From: Endozoicomonas arenosclerae
GTDB lineage: Bacteria; Pseudomonadota; Gammaproteobacteria; Pseudomonadales; Endozoicomonadaceae
Direction: 5' to 3'
DNA length: 64,000 nt
Assembly (NCBI RefSeq): GCF_001562015.1
Contig: NZ_LASA01000116.1
Location: 33,275 to 97,274, forward strand
Every line of letters starts with the position of its first letter. Within the stretch, counting starts at the first letter, position 1. Shown here in pieces: positions 55,371 to 63,799 of this stretch. The notes under the pieces are model-generated. The model worked only from the letters and a program-made list of their open reading frames with translations, was not told the origin of the DNA and did not search any database. A program made the position numbers and the translations under genes.

Positions 55371-56558
55371 ATGACTGAGATTGCCCCTGTCACTGTCAAA
55401 CCCCCAAGTCAACGAGCCTGCAAATATCGACAGACCATTGAGCCCCTGCTGCTACTGGCTTTCCTGGGCATTACCTTCGGTTATACCGCAGGTGAGATGG
55501 GTGTGACCAACATGTTCAACACCCTGTTCAATACAGCTCATCAACTGTTGCTGAACACGGTTCTGCTGCTAATGGGAATCACCGTTTTAGCTGGTGCCTT
55601 GAGCAAGCTTCTAACCGAGTTTCATGTCATCGCCTTGATTGAACGACTTCTGATGCCCTTGATGCGCCCGGTATTCAACCTCCCTGGCAGAGCCGCCATG
55701 GCAGCCATGATGACCTTCTTCTCAGACAACCCTGCCATTGTCAGCCTGGCCAGGGACCGACGTTTCAGCGCGAACTTCAAACCCCATGAATTACTCTCTC
55801 TGACCAATTTTGGAACAGCCTTTGGCATGGGTCTTATTGTCATTACATTTATGGCCACTCTGGAAAGTGGCACCGATCAGAACTTTTTCCGGGCCGCCCT
55901 CATAGGACTGGCGGGTGCGCTGGTAGGCGCTGTTATTTCTACCCGCCTTATGCAAAAGTTCACCCGTAATCAAATTGATCATCATCCTGTTGATTATCTG
56001 GCGGTCAGTGCCACTGAACACCCTGCAGATCATGAACACAAAGGAGCCTGGCTGAGAACCCTGAATGCCTTGCTGGATGGTGGCAAGAATGGTGTGGAAA
56101 TGGGTATGGCCATCATTCCAGGTGTTCTGATCATCAGTACTCTGGTCATGATTCTGACCTTTGGCGCTCCGGAATCCGGCTATTCGGGCGGTGCTTTTGA
56201 AGGTGTGGCACTGCTTCCCCATCTGGCCAGCTATCTGGAATGGCCTTTCAGGGTTTTATTTGGCTTTGAGCATCCCGAACTGATTGCTTTCCCCATTACT
56301 TCACTGGGTGCAGTAGGGGCAGCTATGTCACTGGTTCCTAACTTTATTTCCCAGGGGCTGGTTTCAGAAAGTGATATTGCCGTATTCACCGCTATGGGAA
56401 TGTGCTGGAGTGGCTTTCTCAGCACCCATACCGCCATGCTGGATACTTTGGGATACCGGAAGCTGACTTCCAAAGCCATTCTCGCCCACTCTATCGGAGG
56501 AATATGTGCTGGCATAGCGGCTCGGTACTTATATCTTTTTGCAGTCTACTTCTTTTAG
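55371..56558 (+). CDS. Nucleoside recognition (GATE) domain inner-membrane protein
   Basis: The 395-residue protein has about 10 membrane segments and two GATE-type regions: one around LIERLLMPLMRPVFNLPGRAAMAAMMTFFSDNPAIVSLARD and one around GMAIIPGVLIISTLVMIL. Proteins with this fold are thought to be transporters or their relatives, including spore maturation and nucleoside-uptake families. The substrate is unknown. GGAG lies 5 nt before the ATG. Confidence 0.8.
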   Translation: MTEIAPVTVKPPSQRACKYRQTIEPLLLLAFLGITFGYTAGEMGVTNMFNTLFNTAHQLLLNTVLLLMGITVLAGALSKLLTEFHVIALIERLLMPLMRPVFNLPGRAAMAAMMTFFSDNPAIVSLARDRRFSANFKPHELLSLTNFGTAFGMGLIVITFMATLESGTDQNFFRAALIGLAGALVGAVISTRLMQKFTRNQIDHHPVDYLAVSATEHPADHEHKGAWLRTLNALLDGGKNGVEMGMAIIPGVLIISTLVMILTFGAPESGYSGGAFEGVALLPHLASYLEWPFRVLFGFEHPELIAFPITSLGAVGAAMSLVPNFISQGLVSESDIAVFTAMGMCWSGFLSTHTAMLDTLGYRKLTSKAILAHSIGGICAGIAARYLYLFAVYFF

Positions 56559-56617
56559 CAGCTGGATTTAGTAGCAGGAGTGAGACAGACGAACAGCTCA
56601 TCTGCCTCCTGACAAGA

Positions 56618-57148
56618 TTAATGCCCCATCTTGCTGTGATCCATTGAGCTATGGTCCATCTTACTGTGGTCCATTTTGCCATCATTCATTGAGCCGTGGG
56701 CGGTGTCTTTGGTTTGATCACTGAGGTCCTTCACAGGTACGTTCACATCCACTGCATCACCATCAGAAAAATGCAGGGTAATATCAATCTTGTCGCCCGC
56801 CTTCATGGGCTTTTTCAACCCCATCAGCATGATGTGATTACCACCGCTTTTCAGTGCTTCCGTCTTGCCAGCTGGAAGATTAATGTCCTCCAGCTTGAAC
56901 ATTCTCATCATGTTCCCTTCATGTTTGTGGCCATGTATCTCAACCCGATCGGCAATATCACTGTCGGCGGACACCAGTTTGACGTCTTCCTTACCCTTAT
57001 TGCTGATGGTCAAAAACGCCGCAGAGTTTGTGGAAACAGCGGGGACTGCTCTTGCATACTGATCCTTGATCTCAACATCCGCAGCCTGCAGGGTCATGGA
57101 TGTCAGACCCGCGATAATACCCAGCGCACTAATTGCCAGAGGCTTCAT
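56618..57148 (-). CDS. PCu(A)C-type periplasmic copper chaperone
   Basis: The 176-residue exported protein has a signal peptide (MKPLAISALGIIAGLTSMTL, cleavage near LQA). The H-M motif of PCuAC is present: RVEIHGHKHEGNMMRMFKL followed by GGNHIMLMGL. The last ~25 residues form an extra His/Met-rich tail (DHSKMDHSSMDHSKMGH), a second copper-binding region as in some PCuAC proteins. The family delivers Cu(I) to the CuA site of cytochrome oxidase. It is translated 3 bp behind the 160-residue neighbour. Confidence 0.9.
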   Translation of the reverse strand: MKPLAISALGIIAGLTSMTLQAADVEIKDQYARAVPAVSTNSAAFLTISNKGKEDVKLVSADSDIADRVEIHGHKHEGNMMRMFKLEDINLPAGKTEALKSGGNHIMLMGLKKPMKAGDKIDITLHFSDGDAVDVNVPVKDLSDQTKDTAHGSMNDGKMDHSKMDHSSMDHSKMGH

Positions 57149-57151
57149 GCT

Positions 57152-57634
57152 TCAACTCTCCAGTTCAAATACGACCGTTGTCACAACGGAATCTGATTCA
57201 ATCACCAGTCTGGCCATCCAGGTCATGTTTTTATCGACAGTGCAAAAAGTCAGATTGCCTACACCACTGTATACCGAAGGCCCAAGAAAAGAGGACTGCT
57301 TGTAAAGTGGAAAGGGAGCCAAACCCATTGGCATATCGCGACCCAGAAACTCCATGGTGACCTTGTCAGCCGACATTCCCTCCAGACGGACTTCTATATC
57401 CAGAGGCTCCAGCTTCGGTAAGCTGGCGGGCTTGATATTCAGGTCAATCTGGCCACTGTCAGTCATCAATCGACAACCTTCAGCTACCTGACATATTTCC
57501 TGATAACTCTGTCGTGCCAACCCTGCTTCAGATTCCGATTTGGATTTCAATTTAGAAAAGTAGCCGGGTAAAAAAACCAGTGCCCCAATCAACACCAGTG
57601 AAACACCCAACCCTGTATACTGCTTTATTTTCAT
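57152..57634 (-). CDS. Membrane-anchored protein cotranscribed with the copper chaperone
   Basis: The 160-residue protein has one N-terminal hydrophobic helix (YTGLGVSLVLIGALVFLPGYF) and a periplasmic beta-rich domain with EICQVAEGCRLM, LEGMSADKVTMEFLGRDMPMGLAPFPL and VGNLTFCTVDKNMTWMARLVI. Three cysteines and several methionines could bind copper. The 3-bp gap to the PCuAC gene implies a shared role in copper delivery to respiratory oxidase. I do not recognise the family by name. Confidence 0.75.
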   Translation of the reverse strand: MKIKQYTGLGVSLVLIGALVFLPGYFSKLKSKSESEAGLARQSYQEICQVAEGCRLMTDSGQIDLNIKPASLPKLEPLDIEVRLEGMSADKVTMEFLGRDMPMGLAPFPLYKQSSFLGPSVYSGVGNLTFCTVDKNMTWMARLVIESDSVVTTVVFELES

Positions 57635-57681
57635 CGGGGTAACATAGCAGACTGAAGCCCTATCACCAAACGTATGAATTT

Positions 57682-58473
57682 ATGCAGCCAAAGCCAGAAT
57701 TGTTTGACAGTCACTGCCACCTGGACTTCCCCGAGTTCGACCCGGATCGTGATGAAACCCTCGAACAGTGCTGGGTTAAAGGTGTCAGATCCATCTGCAT
57801 ACCGGCCACTGAAGCTCGATTCTGGCCAAGGGTTCTCAAGTTGGTCAACCAGACCCCTGATAATGTGCGACGATATGTCGCACTGGGGTTACACCCCTAT
57901 TTTCTGGAAAGTCACCAGAAATCGCACATTGATGGATTGGAACAGCAACTGAAGCAGAATCTGAAGACGATCTGTGCCGTTGGAGAAATCGGTCTGGATT
58001 ATGCACTGAAGGATTCTGACCTGGACCTTCAACATTGGTACTTGATCAAACAGCTTGAACTCGCAGATCAGTTTAACCTGCCTGTGATCCTTCACTGCCG
58101 GAAGGCTCACGATGTCATTCTCAAACAACTAAGGCGCGTGAAGCTGAATAGAGGTGGCATCGTCCATGCATTTTCCGGCAGCGAGCAGCAGGCCCGACAG
58201 TACATTGATTTAGGCTTCAAGCTGGGATTTGGTGGAACAATCACCTATGAAAGAGCCCGTAAAACCCGTCAATTAGCGACCACACTGCCCCTCGAAAGCA
58301 TCGTTCTGGAAACCGATGCACCGGATATGCCCATGGCTGGCTATCAGGGTCAGAGAAATACTCCGACCCGACTGCCTCTTATCCTTCAACAACTCGCTGA
58401 GCTACGTTCCTGCTCTGTTGAAGAGATCGCCCTGACTACCACTGAGAATGCCTCATCAATTCTGGCAAAATAG
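57682..58473 (+). CDS. TatD-family metal-dependent hydrolase
   Basis: The 263-residue TIM-barrel protein has the metal-binding FDSHCHLDFPEFD at the N-terminus, AVGEIGLDYAL, VILHCRKAHDVILKQL, GIVHAFSGSEQQARQYI and VLETDAPDMP, all TatD signatures. TatD proteins are 3'-5' DNases or related phosphoesterases in repair. It resembles the YjjV branch. Its 3' end overlaps the converging next gene by 38 bp. Confidence 0.92.
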   Translation: MQPKPELFDSHCHLDFPEFDPDRDETLEQCWVKGVRSICIPATEARFWPRVLKLVNQTPDNVRRYVALGLHPYFLESHQKSHIDGLEQQLKQNLKTICAVGEIGLDYALKDSDLDLQHWYLIKQLELADQFNLPVILHCRKAHDVILKQLRRVKLNRGGIVHAFSGSEQQARQYIDLGFKLGFGGTITYERARKTRQLATTLPLESIVLETDAPDMPMAGYQGQRNTPTRLPLILQQLAELRSCSVEEIALTTTENASSILAK

Positions 58474-60241
58474 AGCGATAAGACCGTGTGTTAGAAACAG
58501 GCTGAGAGGCATTAACTCTGCCAGCCCCATTATCAGGGGGTATAGGATGACCCAGCGAGTTCAAGGGTGACTGCAGGGAAGAGGATGAACTGGACGTTGA
58601 AAAAACGCCTGAATCATCATCATGCTCCCATCCATCACTGGAGAGTATCATAGGGACTACACCAGCCATATCCTCCATAAAGCTCTGTCCGGGCGTTGCA
58701 AACATCCAGCGATTAACACCATCGTAGATCAGAACCGGTTCGCCTTCGGGAAGAGTATCTAATTCACTGATGGTACCATCCAGATTGAGACTCCATATCT
58801 GGATAACTGAACCTAACCGAATCAGAAGATACAGAGACTTGTCAGGTGGATGATTGGACCCCATAAGTGCAGCCCACGTCATCAGAATGGTAGGCAGACC
58901 TCCCAGATTACCTTCCGACAAAAAGTCCGCTTCAGCATGAATATCTCCGGCAATCCAGCTTAACAGCCTTCTCTGGGCATCATTCAACCGGTTCTGTTTC
59001 CAGGCATTCACCAATTGCCTTAGTAGAGCAATCACAACCCCCCGATTTAGATAATACTGTCGCAGGATTGAGTCCAGTGAAACAAACAAACACTCATTGC
59101 CATGATGAACCTCATGAAGCACAAGCCCAAGTGGATCCAGCATGAGCCTCACCGTTGAAAGAAACCTGCTATGCTCCATCGCCACCAGCCTTCTGTTGGG
59201 CATCAGCGGTTGAAAGTGATGGCGCATAGAGCCACTTAATACTTCGGAATTCAATCGGTTCTGTTGAAAGAGACGAGTCAGAGCAAAACCCGAATTAAAA
59301 TGACGCAGTTGAAGCTGCCGAATAATATCAGGCAGTTCTGAATTAATATTTTCTGCTGTCAGTTCAGGAACTGCATTCATCGCACGCCAGTTAAAATGAA
59401 TATCTGACAGGTCTGCGTTTCTTTCCCGCCAGGATTGAAAGTGTTCAAACAGGACACCTAAAATAGCAAACAACTCTCTTTCGGTTCGACTGCCCTGCTG
59501 ATAATTCCTTCTCCACATATTCCATCGAATTAAAATGTCATCACTGTTTAAAAACAGAGCATGATCAATGGAGGCACGAGCTCCCGGATCATTCACATGA
59601 GTGCCTTCAATAATCAGGAGATCGCAGGTGATATGCCGGGTTTCTTCCGGACCCAGCCGACCTTCAAGATGGCGACAATAAGGTGTGTACCGAAAAGAAT
59701 CCCCACAGGCTATTGCTGCCAGACAGCTGTCTCTCAGTTCCGTCCGATATTCTTCGCCACGGTTGTAACCGGATGCGCCGTCACCCAGAGTTCTGAACAT
59801 TTCCCTCCGGTCTGCACGAGAGTGGAGAAAAGTATCAATCCCCAGTGTTTCCAGGCTGCAGACTCTCTCTGATAATACTGGCTGAGATTGATGGTAGCGT
59901 GCAGATGAAATTCGAAGCTGTGTTGTAAATTCATCAAGGAAAGTAGATTTACCGGCTCCAGAAGGTCCATCCAGACCAATGGTAAAGGGTCTTCCGGAAG
60001 CACTTTCTCCTTGCAAATGGCCTTGTTGCAGGTTGTACAGATAATCAAGAAAGGCATTAACAGCCAGTGCCTGAATGACCAGGCTGTTTGATCCTTCAGC
60101 AGCAGTCCATGGAATAGAAATAAATATGATTATAAATAATGAACGACGTCCCGATCGTAGAAATTCTTTTATTTTTTTATTGAGCAAAACAACACCCCCA
60201 ATCAAAAAAACACACCACAACCCAAAATAGCCCACATTCAT
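58436..60241 (-). CDS. P-loop kinase-like protein joined to an OTU-like domain, exported or membrane-anchored
   Basis: This 601-residue protein is not a known architecture to me. Residues ~85-290 are a uridine-kinase-like P-loop domain with Walker A GLDGPSGAGKST (89-100), GIDTFLHSRADRR and DLLIIEGTH. Residues ~370-520 recall an OTU cysteine protease: HHGNECLFVSLDSIL with Cys384, LSEGNLGGLPTILMTWAALM and EPVLIYDGVNRWMFA, but the final His is replaced (NRW). The tail is Ser-rich. The ATG at 60241 gives two hydrophobic segments; a TTG at 60187, preceded by GGGGG, would give a classical signal peptide with KKIK/RSGRR before SLFIIIFISI. Confidence 0.6.
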   Translation of the reverse strand: MNVGYFGLWCVFLIGGVVLLNKKIKEFLRSGRRSLFIIIFISIPWTAAEGSNSLVIQALAVNAFLDYLYNLQQGHLQGESASGRPFTIGLDGPSGAGKSTFLDEFTTQLRISSARYHQSQPVLSERVCSLETLGIDTFLHSRADRREMFRTLGDGASGYNRGEEYRTELRDSCLAAIACGDSFRYTPYCRHLEGRLGPEETRHITCDLLIIEGTHVNDPGARASIDHALFLNSDDILIRWNMWRRNYQQGSRTERELFAILGVLFEHFQSWRERNADLSDIHFNWRAMNAVPELTAENINSELPDIIRQLQLRHFNSGFALTRLFQQNRLNSEVLSGSMRHHFQPLMPNRRLVAMEHSRFLSTVRLMLDPLGLVLHEVHHGNECLFVSLDSILRQYYLNRGVVIALLRQLVNAWKQNRLNDAQRRLLSWIAGDIHAEADFLSEGNLGGLPTILMTWAALMGSNHPPDKSLYLLIRLGSVIQIWSLNLDGTISELDTLPEGEPVLIYDGVNRWMFATPGQSFMEDMAGVVPMILSSDGWEHDDDSGVFSTSSSSSSLQSPLNSLGHPIPPDNGAGRVNASQPVSNTRSYRSILPELMRHSQW

Positions 60242-60335
60242 TCATCACGCCGTTAATCGAAATAGCCATACTGCTTGCGTAAATGAACAGCATTAACTTT
60301 CCTTAAGGAAACAATCCTGGTGGAGCACCTTTTTT

Positions 60336-62381
60336 ATGCAATCCCTTGAGGAGTACCTTGGTTTTACCTTCTCCCAGAATATGGTCAGTGCGCGACAAAA
60401 GGATCGCCTGGCCTGGGTTAGAACCACAAAAGGTATTCGCAACCTGTTTATAGCCTCAGCCCCAGGCTATGACCCTGTTCAGGTAACGGCCTGGCGTGAA
60501 GACGATGGACAAATGATTTCAGGCTTGCAGATTTCGGATAATGGCCGCTATCTGTTGTTCATCCGCGGAGAAGGCAAGAATGAGCTGGATGAATACCCAA
60601 ACCCCTTGTCACTGAACCAGCCTCCGAAGCAGATGTTATGGTTTATTGATCTTGAAAACAGAGGCTCACAACCTGTTGAGTTGGCGGAAACTTCCCTTGC
60701 CTGCTTCAGACCGGATTTCACTGAAATCTATTTCAGTCGAAAAGGCCAACTCTTCAGGGTTGATACTGCTGATAGTACTCTTGAGCCTGAAGAAGTCCTT
60801 TCGACCCGAGGCAAGATCACTGAACTGAGCTGGTCAGATCAAGGTGACAGGCTCGCCATGACCGTCACCCGATACCGCCATAGCTTTATTGGTATCCACA
60901 GTCCTGGTCAGGATCGCATTCAATGGCTTAACCCCAGTTTTGACCGGGACATTCAGCCCACCTGGTCAGCAGACGGCCAACATATTGCCTACCTGAAATG
61001 TCATGGTGTAAAGCCCGATATCACTGATTTCTGGTTCAACAGCTTTTCAGACCGCTTTGAACTTTGGGTGATCAATACCAACTCCATGAAAGCCAGACGT
61101 TACTGGCAATGCCCTGAAGAACACGGCCTCAGTCTGCAGGAAGGAGACAGGCCCATTACCTGGGTAAATGAATCGCAACTCTTGTTCAGTCACGAAGCCA
61201 GTGGCTGGGATCACGTCTACCGACTGGATATTGATCGCCGACAGGTAGAAGCGCTGACCGAAGGCGAATACCTTCTGCACAGCTATGCTGTCGATCGCCA
61301 TGGAGGCTGGCTCTATTTCACTCATAACGAAGGTAAACACCACGGCTACCACCTGTCTCGGCTAAATCTTAATAATGGCTCTGAGGAAGACCTTCAAAGC
61401 TTGCTGCCAGAAGGCAGTATTGCCTTTCAACCGGTCACTGTAGCCTCAGGCAACGCGGTTGGTTTGATTATGGGTGGAGACCAGCAACCCCTGATCCCGG
61501 TACTGATCAAACCTGATGAGCAGCAGGTGCTCTGCTTTGGGCAACCCGCCTACGAAACAGGCTGCCGGGGATTCCATAAAGTGGAAGGTATCAGCTTCCA
61601 GTCAAAGGATGGCCTGGAAGTACACGGGCAACTGATGAAGCCAGAGGGCAAAGGTCCCTTCCCCGCACTGTTGACCCTTCACGGAGGCCCCTGGTGCCAG
61701 ACGGTTGCCGGTTTCAGTAACTGGCACGGGCTCTCCTATGTTTATGCTTTCTGTCAGTATCTGGTTTCGCAGGGCTTTCTGGTTCTGTCTTTGAATTACC
61801 GTGGCAGCTCCGGTTATGGCAAGGCATTCCGGCAGCCAGATCCCTATTGCTGGAATGGTGCCACGGAATATCAGGATGTACAGGCAGCCGGAGAATGGCT
61901 GGCCAACCGATTGGATGTCGATGCCCAGAGAATAGGCATCTGGGGTAAATCCTATGGGGGTTATCTGACCGCTATGGCTCTGGCCCGTAACAGTGACATG
62001 TTCAAAGCCGGTGTGGATATTGAAGGCTGTCATCACTTCCCGAGAGAGTTTCGACAGGGACACTGGAATTCAGAGAAGTTTTTCTGCATTGCCGCAGAAG
62101 AGATTGATGAGGCCAGGGAACGAGCCCAGAAAGCTCTGGAGAGCTCACCCTGGCATTATCTGGACACCTGGCAGTCTCCGGTATTGTTGATTCACCCGGA
62201 TGATGACCGAAACGTCCATTTCGAAGAATCCCAGAGACTTTACGATGAGTTGAGAAAACGAAATGTCACAGTTGAAGGGATGGCCATTCCCGATGAAGTC
62301 CATTCATTCCTGCGACACTCACCCTGGGTAGAGGGCTATAGAAGGGCTGAGCAGTTCCTGAAGAAATATCTGAAGAAGTAA
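60336..62381 (+). CDS. S9-family prolyl oligopeptidase-like serine peptidase
   Basis: The 681-residue protein lacks a signal peptide and so is probably cytosolic. Residues 1-400 form a beta-propeller with WSDQGDRLAMTV, PTWSADGQHIAYL and similar blades. The alpha/beta-hydrolase domain follows with LHGGPWCQ, NYRGSSGYGKAF, the nucleophile in GIWGKSYGGYLTAM (S539), LLIHPDDDRNVHF (Asp622-624) and DEVHSFLRH (H656). Such enzymes cut short peptides or act as acyl-aminoacyl peptidases. A bidirectional terminator follows. Confidence 0.93.
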   Translation: MQSLEEYLGFTFSQNMVSARQKDRLAWVRTTKGIRNLFIASAPGYDPVQVTAWREDDGQMISGLQISDNGRYLLFIRGEGKNELDEYPNPLSLNQPPKQMLWFIDLENRGSQPVELAETSLACFRPDFTEIYFSRKGQLFRVDTADSTLEPEEVLSTRGKITELSWSDQGDRLAMTVTRYRHSFIGIHSPGQDRIQWLNPSFDRDIQPTWSADGQHIAYLKCHGVKPDITDFWFNSFSDRFELWVINTNSMKARRYWQCPEEHGLSLQEGDRPITWVNESQLLFSHEASGWDHVYRLDIDRRQVEALTEGEYLLHSYAVDRHGGWLYFTHNEGKHHGYHLSRLNLNNGSEEDLQSLLPEGSIAFQPVTVASGNAVGLIMGGDQQPLIPVLIKPDEQQVLCFGQPAYETGCRGFHKVEGISFQSKDGLEVHGQLMKPEGKGPFPALLTLHGGPWCQTVAGFSNWHGLSYVYAFCQYLVSQGFLVLSLNYRGSSGYGKAFRQPDPYCWNGATEYQDVQAAGEWLANRLDVDAQRIGIWGKSYGGYLTAMALARNSDMFKAGVDIEGCHHFPREFRQGHWNSEKFFCIAAEEIDEARERAQKALESSPWHYLDTWQSPVLLIHPDDDRNVHFEESQRLYDELRKRNVTVEGMAIPDEVHSFLRHSPWVEGYRRAEQFLKKYLKK

Positions 62382-62388
62382 CCTCTGA

Positions 62389-62424
62389 ACAAAAGTAAGG
62401 CACCTTATGGCGCCTTACTTTTGT
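62389..62424. terminator. Bidirectional terminator between the S9 peptidase and def
   Basis: ACAAAAGTAAGG (62389-62400) pairs perfectly with CCTTACTTTTGT (62413-62424) around a 12-nt loop. It lies 8 nt after the peptidase stop and includes the def stop codon. T-rich sides exist in both directions. Confidence 0.75.
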
Positions 62425-62930
62425 CTTCTCTCATGTTTTTTCATCACTTTACGTGCGCGCTGACGGACCATTTTCTGCTTCAGCGCCGAGAGCTTGTCGA
62501 TGAAGAGAACACCGTCCAGATGATCAATCTCATGCTGAAAAGCTTCTGACAGCACACCTTCACCTTCTATCTCGAAAAACTCACCATGACGATCCTGTGC
62601 CCGGACCTTTACCCAACCGGCACGTTTAACAGAAGCCCAGCACCCCGGCAGAGACAGACACCCCATGTCCATCTTTTGCTCACCGGACTTTTCAATAATC
62701 TCGGGATTAACGATAACCAGTGGCTGACTCTGATCTGATGTCACATCAATGACCGCCACCCTGATACCAAGACCTACCTGAGTTGCGGCCAGACCGGCGC
62801 CATTAACGGCATACATGGTTTCAAACAGGTCATCCACGATTTTCTGAAAATCCGGACCAAAATCGGTAACAGGAGTGGTGGGTGCTCTAAGGACAGGATT
62901 GGATTCCGGAACCAGTTCTAAAATCGCCAT
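62415..62930 (-). CDS. def: Peptide deformylase with altered motif 2
   Basis: The 171-residue enzyme removes the formyl group from nascent proteins. Motif 1 GAGLAATQVG, motif 2 MGCLSLPG (Cys91) and motif 3 QHEIDHLDG (His133, Glu134, His137) are present. In most deformylases motif 2 starts EGCLS; here Met replaces Glu. The gene is not next to fmt, so this may be a second deformylase. The metal ligands are intact and activity is likely. Confidence 0.92.
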   Translation of the reverse strand: MAILELVPESNPVLRAPTTPVTDFGPDFQKIVDDLFETMYAVNGAGLAATQVGLGIRVAVIDVTSDQSQPLVIVNPEIIEKSGEQKMDMGCLSLPGCWASVKRAGWVKVRAQDRHGEFFEIEGEGVLSEAFQHEIDHLDGVLFIDKLSALKQKMVRQRARKVMKKHERRQK

Positions 62931-63105
62931 GGAGTTTCTTCTGTGTGTATTTTGTTAGTCGTTACCAAACAAATATAGACAGAAACAGCCATGAGCCGGA
63001 AATGCTGCTCAAATGCTCCCCTAAATAACCAGAGAGCAAAATGAAGCAGCATTCACATCACCAGGAGTCTTTAACGAGACATCAGGAAGAAGTCAGCTCC
63101 ATTGA

Positions 63106-63750
63106 TTATTGTGGAGTCTTCAACCTTTCAGCCCATTTTTGTCTGGCTACCTGTTGCATATCAACGGCCTTGTCACTTTCATCCACAATTTCCTGACCCA
63201 GCAGGGTTTCGATCATATCTTCCAGAGTGACAACACCCCGGATATCTCCATATTCTGTCACGACCATGGCGATATGGCAGCGTTTTTCCAGAAACTTGCT
63301 CATCAGATTCGGCAGGGATTCATTTTCCAGCACCGCCATAAGCGGACGCTTGAGATCAGACAGCCTGACCTGATGCCCCTGATTCTGGGCTACCAGAATA
63401 TCCATACGCCTGACAAAACCATTGATCTCATCTGGGTCTTCACCATAGACCGGCACTCTGGAAAAAGCATTATCCGGATACTTTTCCAGATACTCTTCCG
63501 TAGTGGTGGCTTCAGGGAGGGAAAACAGAACCGAACGTGGCGTCATGATCTCGATGATTTTAAGATCCCTGAAACGCAACATGTTCTTCATCAGATCCGA
63601 CTCGGCGCCCATCAGAGCCCCCTCTTCCTCACCAATGTCGGCCATGGCACGGATCTCGTCACGAAGGTAAGGATTTTTCTTATCCTTAGGCGACAACTTC
63701 TTGGTAATAAGCTCAGTCATCCAGATTAAAGGTAGCAAAGCCTTAACCAT
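63106..63750 (-). CDS. CBS-pair protein of the CNNM/HlyC-CorC family, probably N-terminally truncated
   Basis: The 214-residue frame has LPLIWMTELITKKL, then the linker GEEEGALMGAESDLMKNMLRFRDLKIIEIMTPRSVLF and two CBS domains (SRVPVYGEDPDEINGFVRRMDIL; VVTEYGDIRGVVTLEDMIETLLG). Related full proteins (~340 residues) have a DUF21/CNNM membrane domain before this. Here only its last helix is left, and two in-frame TAG codons lie about 45 bp upstream of the ATG. A probable transposase end adjoins. It looks like the remnant of a cation-transport-related protein cut by an insertion. Confidence 0.7.
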   Translation of the reverse strand: MVKALLPLIWMTELITKKLSPKDKKNPYLRDEIRAMADIGEEEGALMGAESDLMKNMLRFRDLKIIEIMTPRSVLFSLPEATTTEEYLEKYPDNAFSRVPVYGEDPDEINGFVRRMDILVAQNQGHQVRLSDLKRPLMAVLENESLPNLMSKFLEKRCHIAMVVTEYGDIRGVVTLEDMIETLLGQEIVDESDKAVDMQQVARQKWAERLKTPQ

Positions 63751-63799
63751 GACAAGTATTTTCCAATCCTGAAATGAGCCTGAAGGCAGGTACTACTAC

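Noticed and set aside
63109..63729. 206-codon plus-strand open frame opposite the CBS protein
   Set aside because: The CBS domains on the minus strand are clear, and the plus-strand product has no recognisable features.
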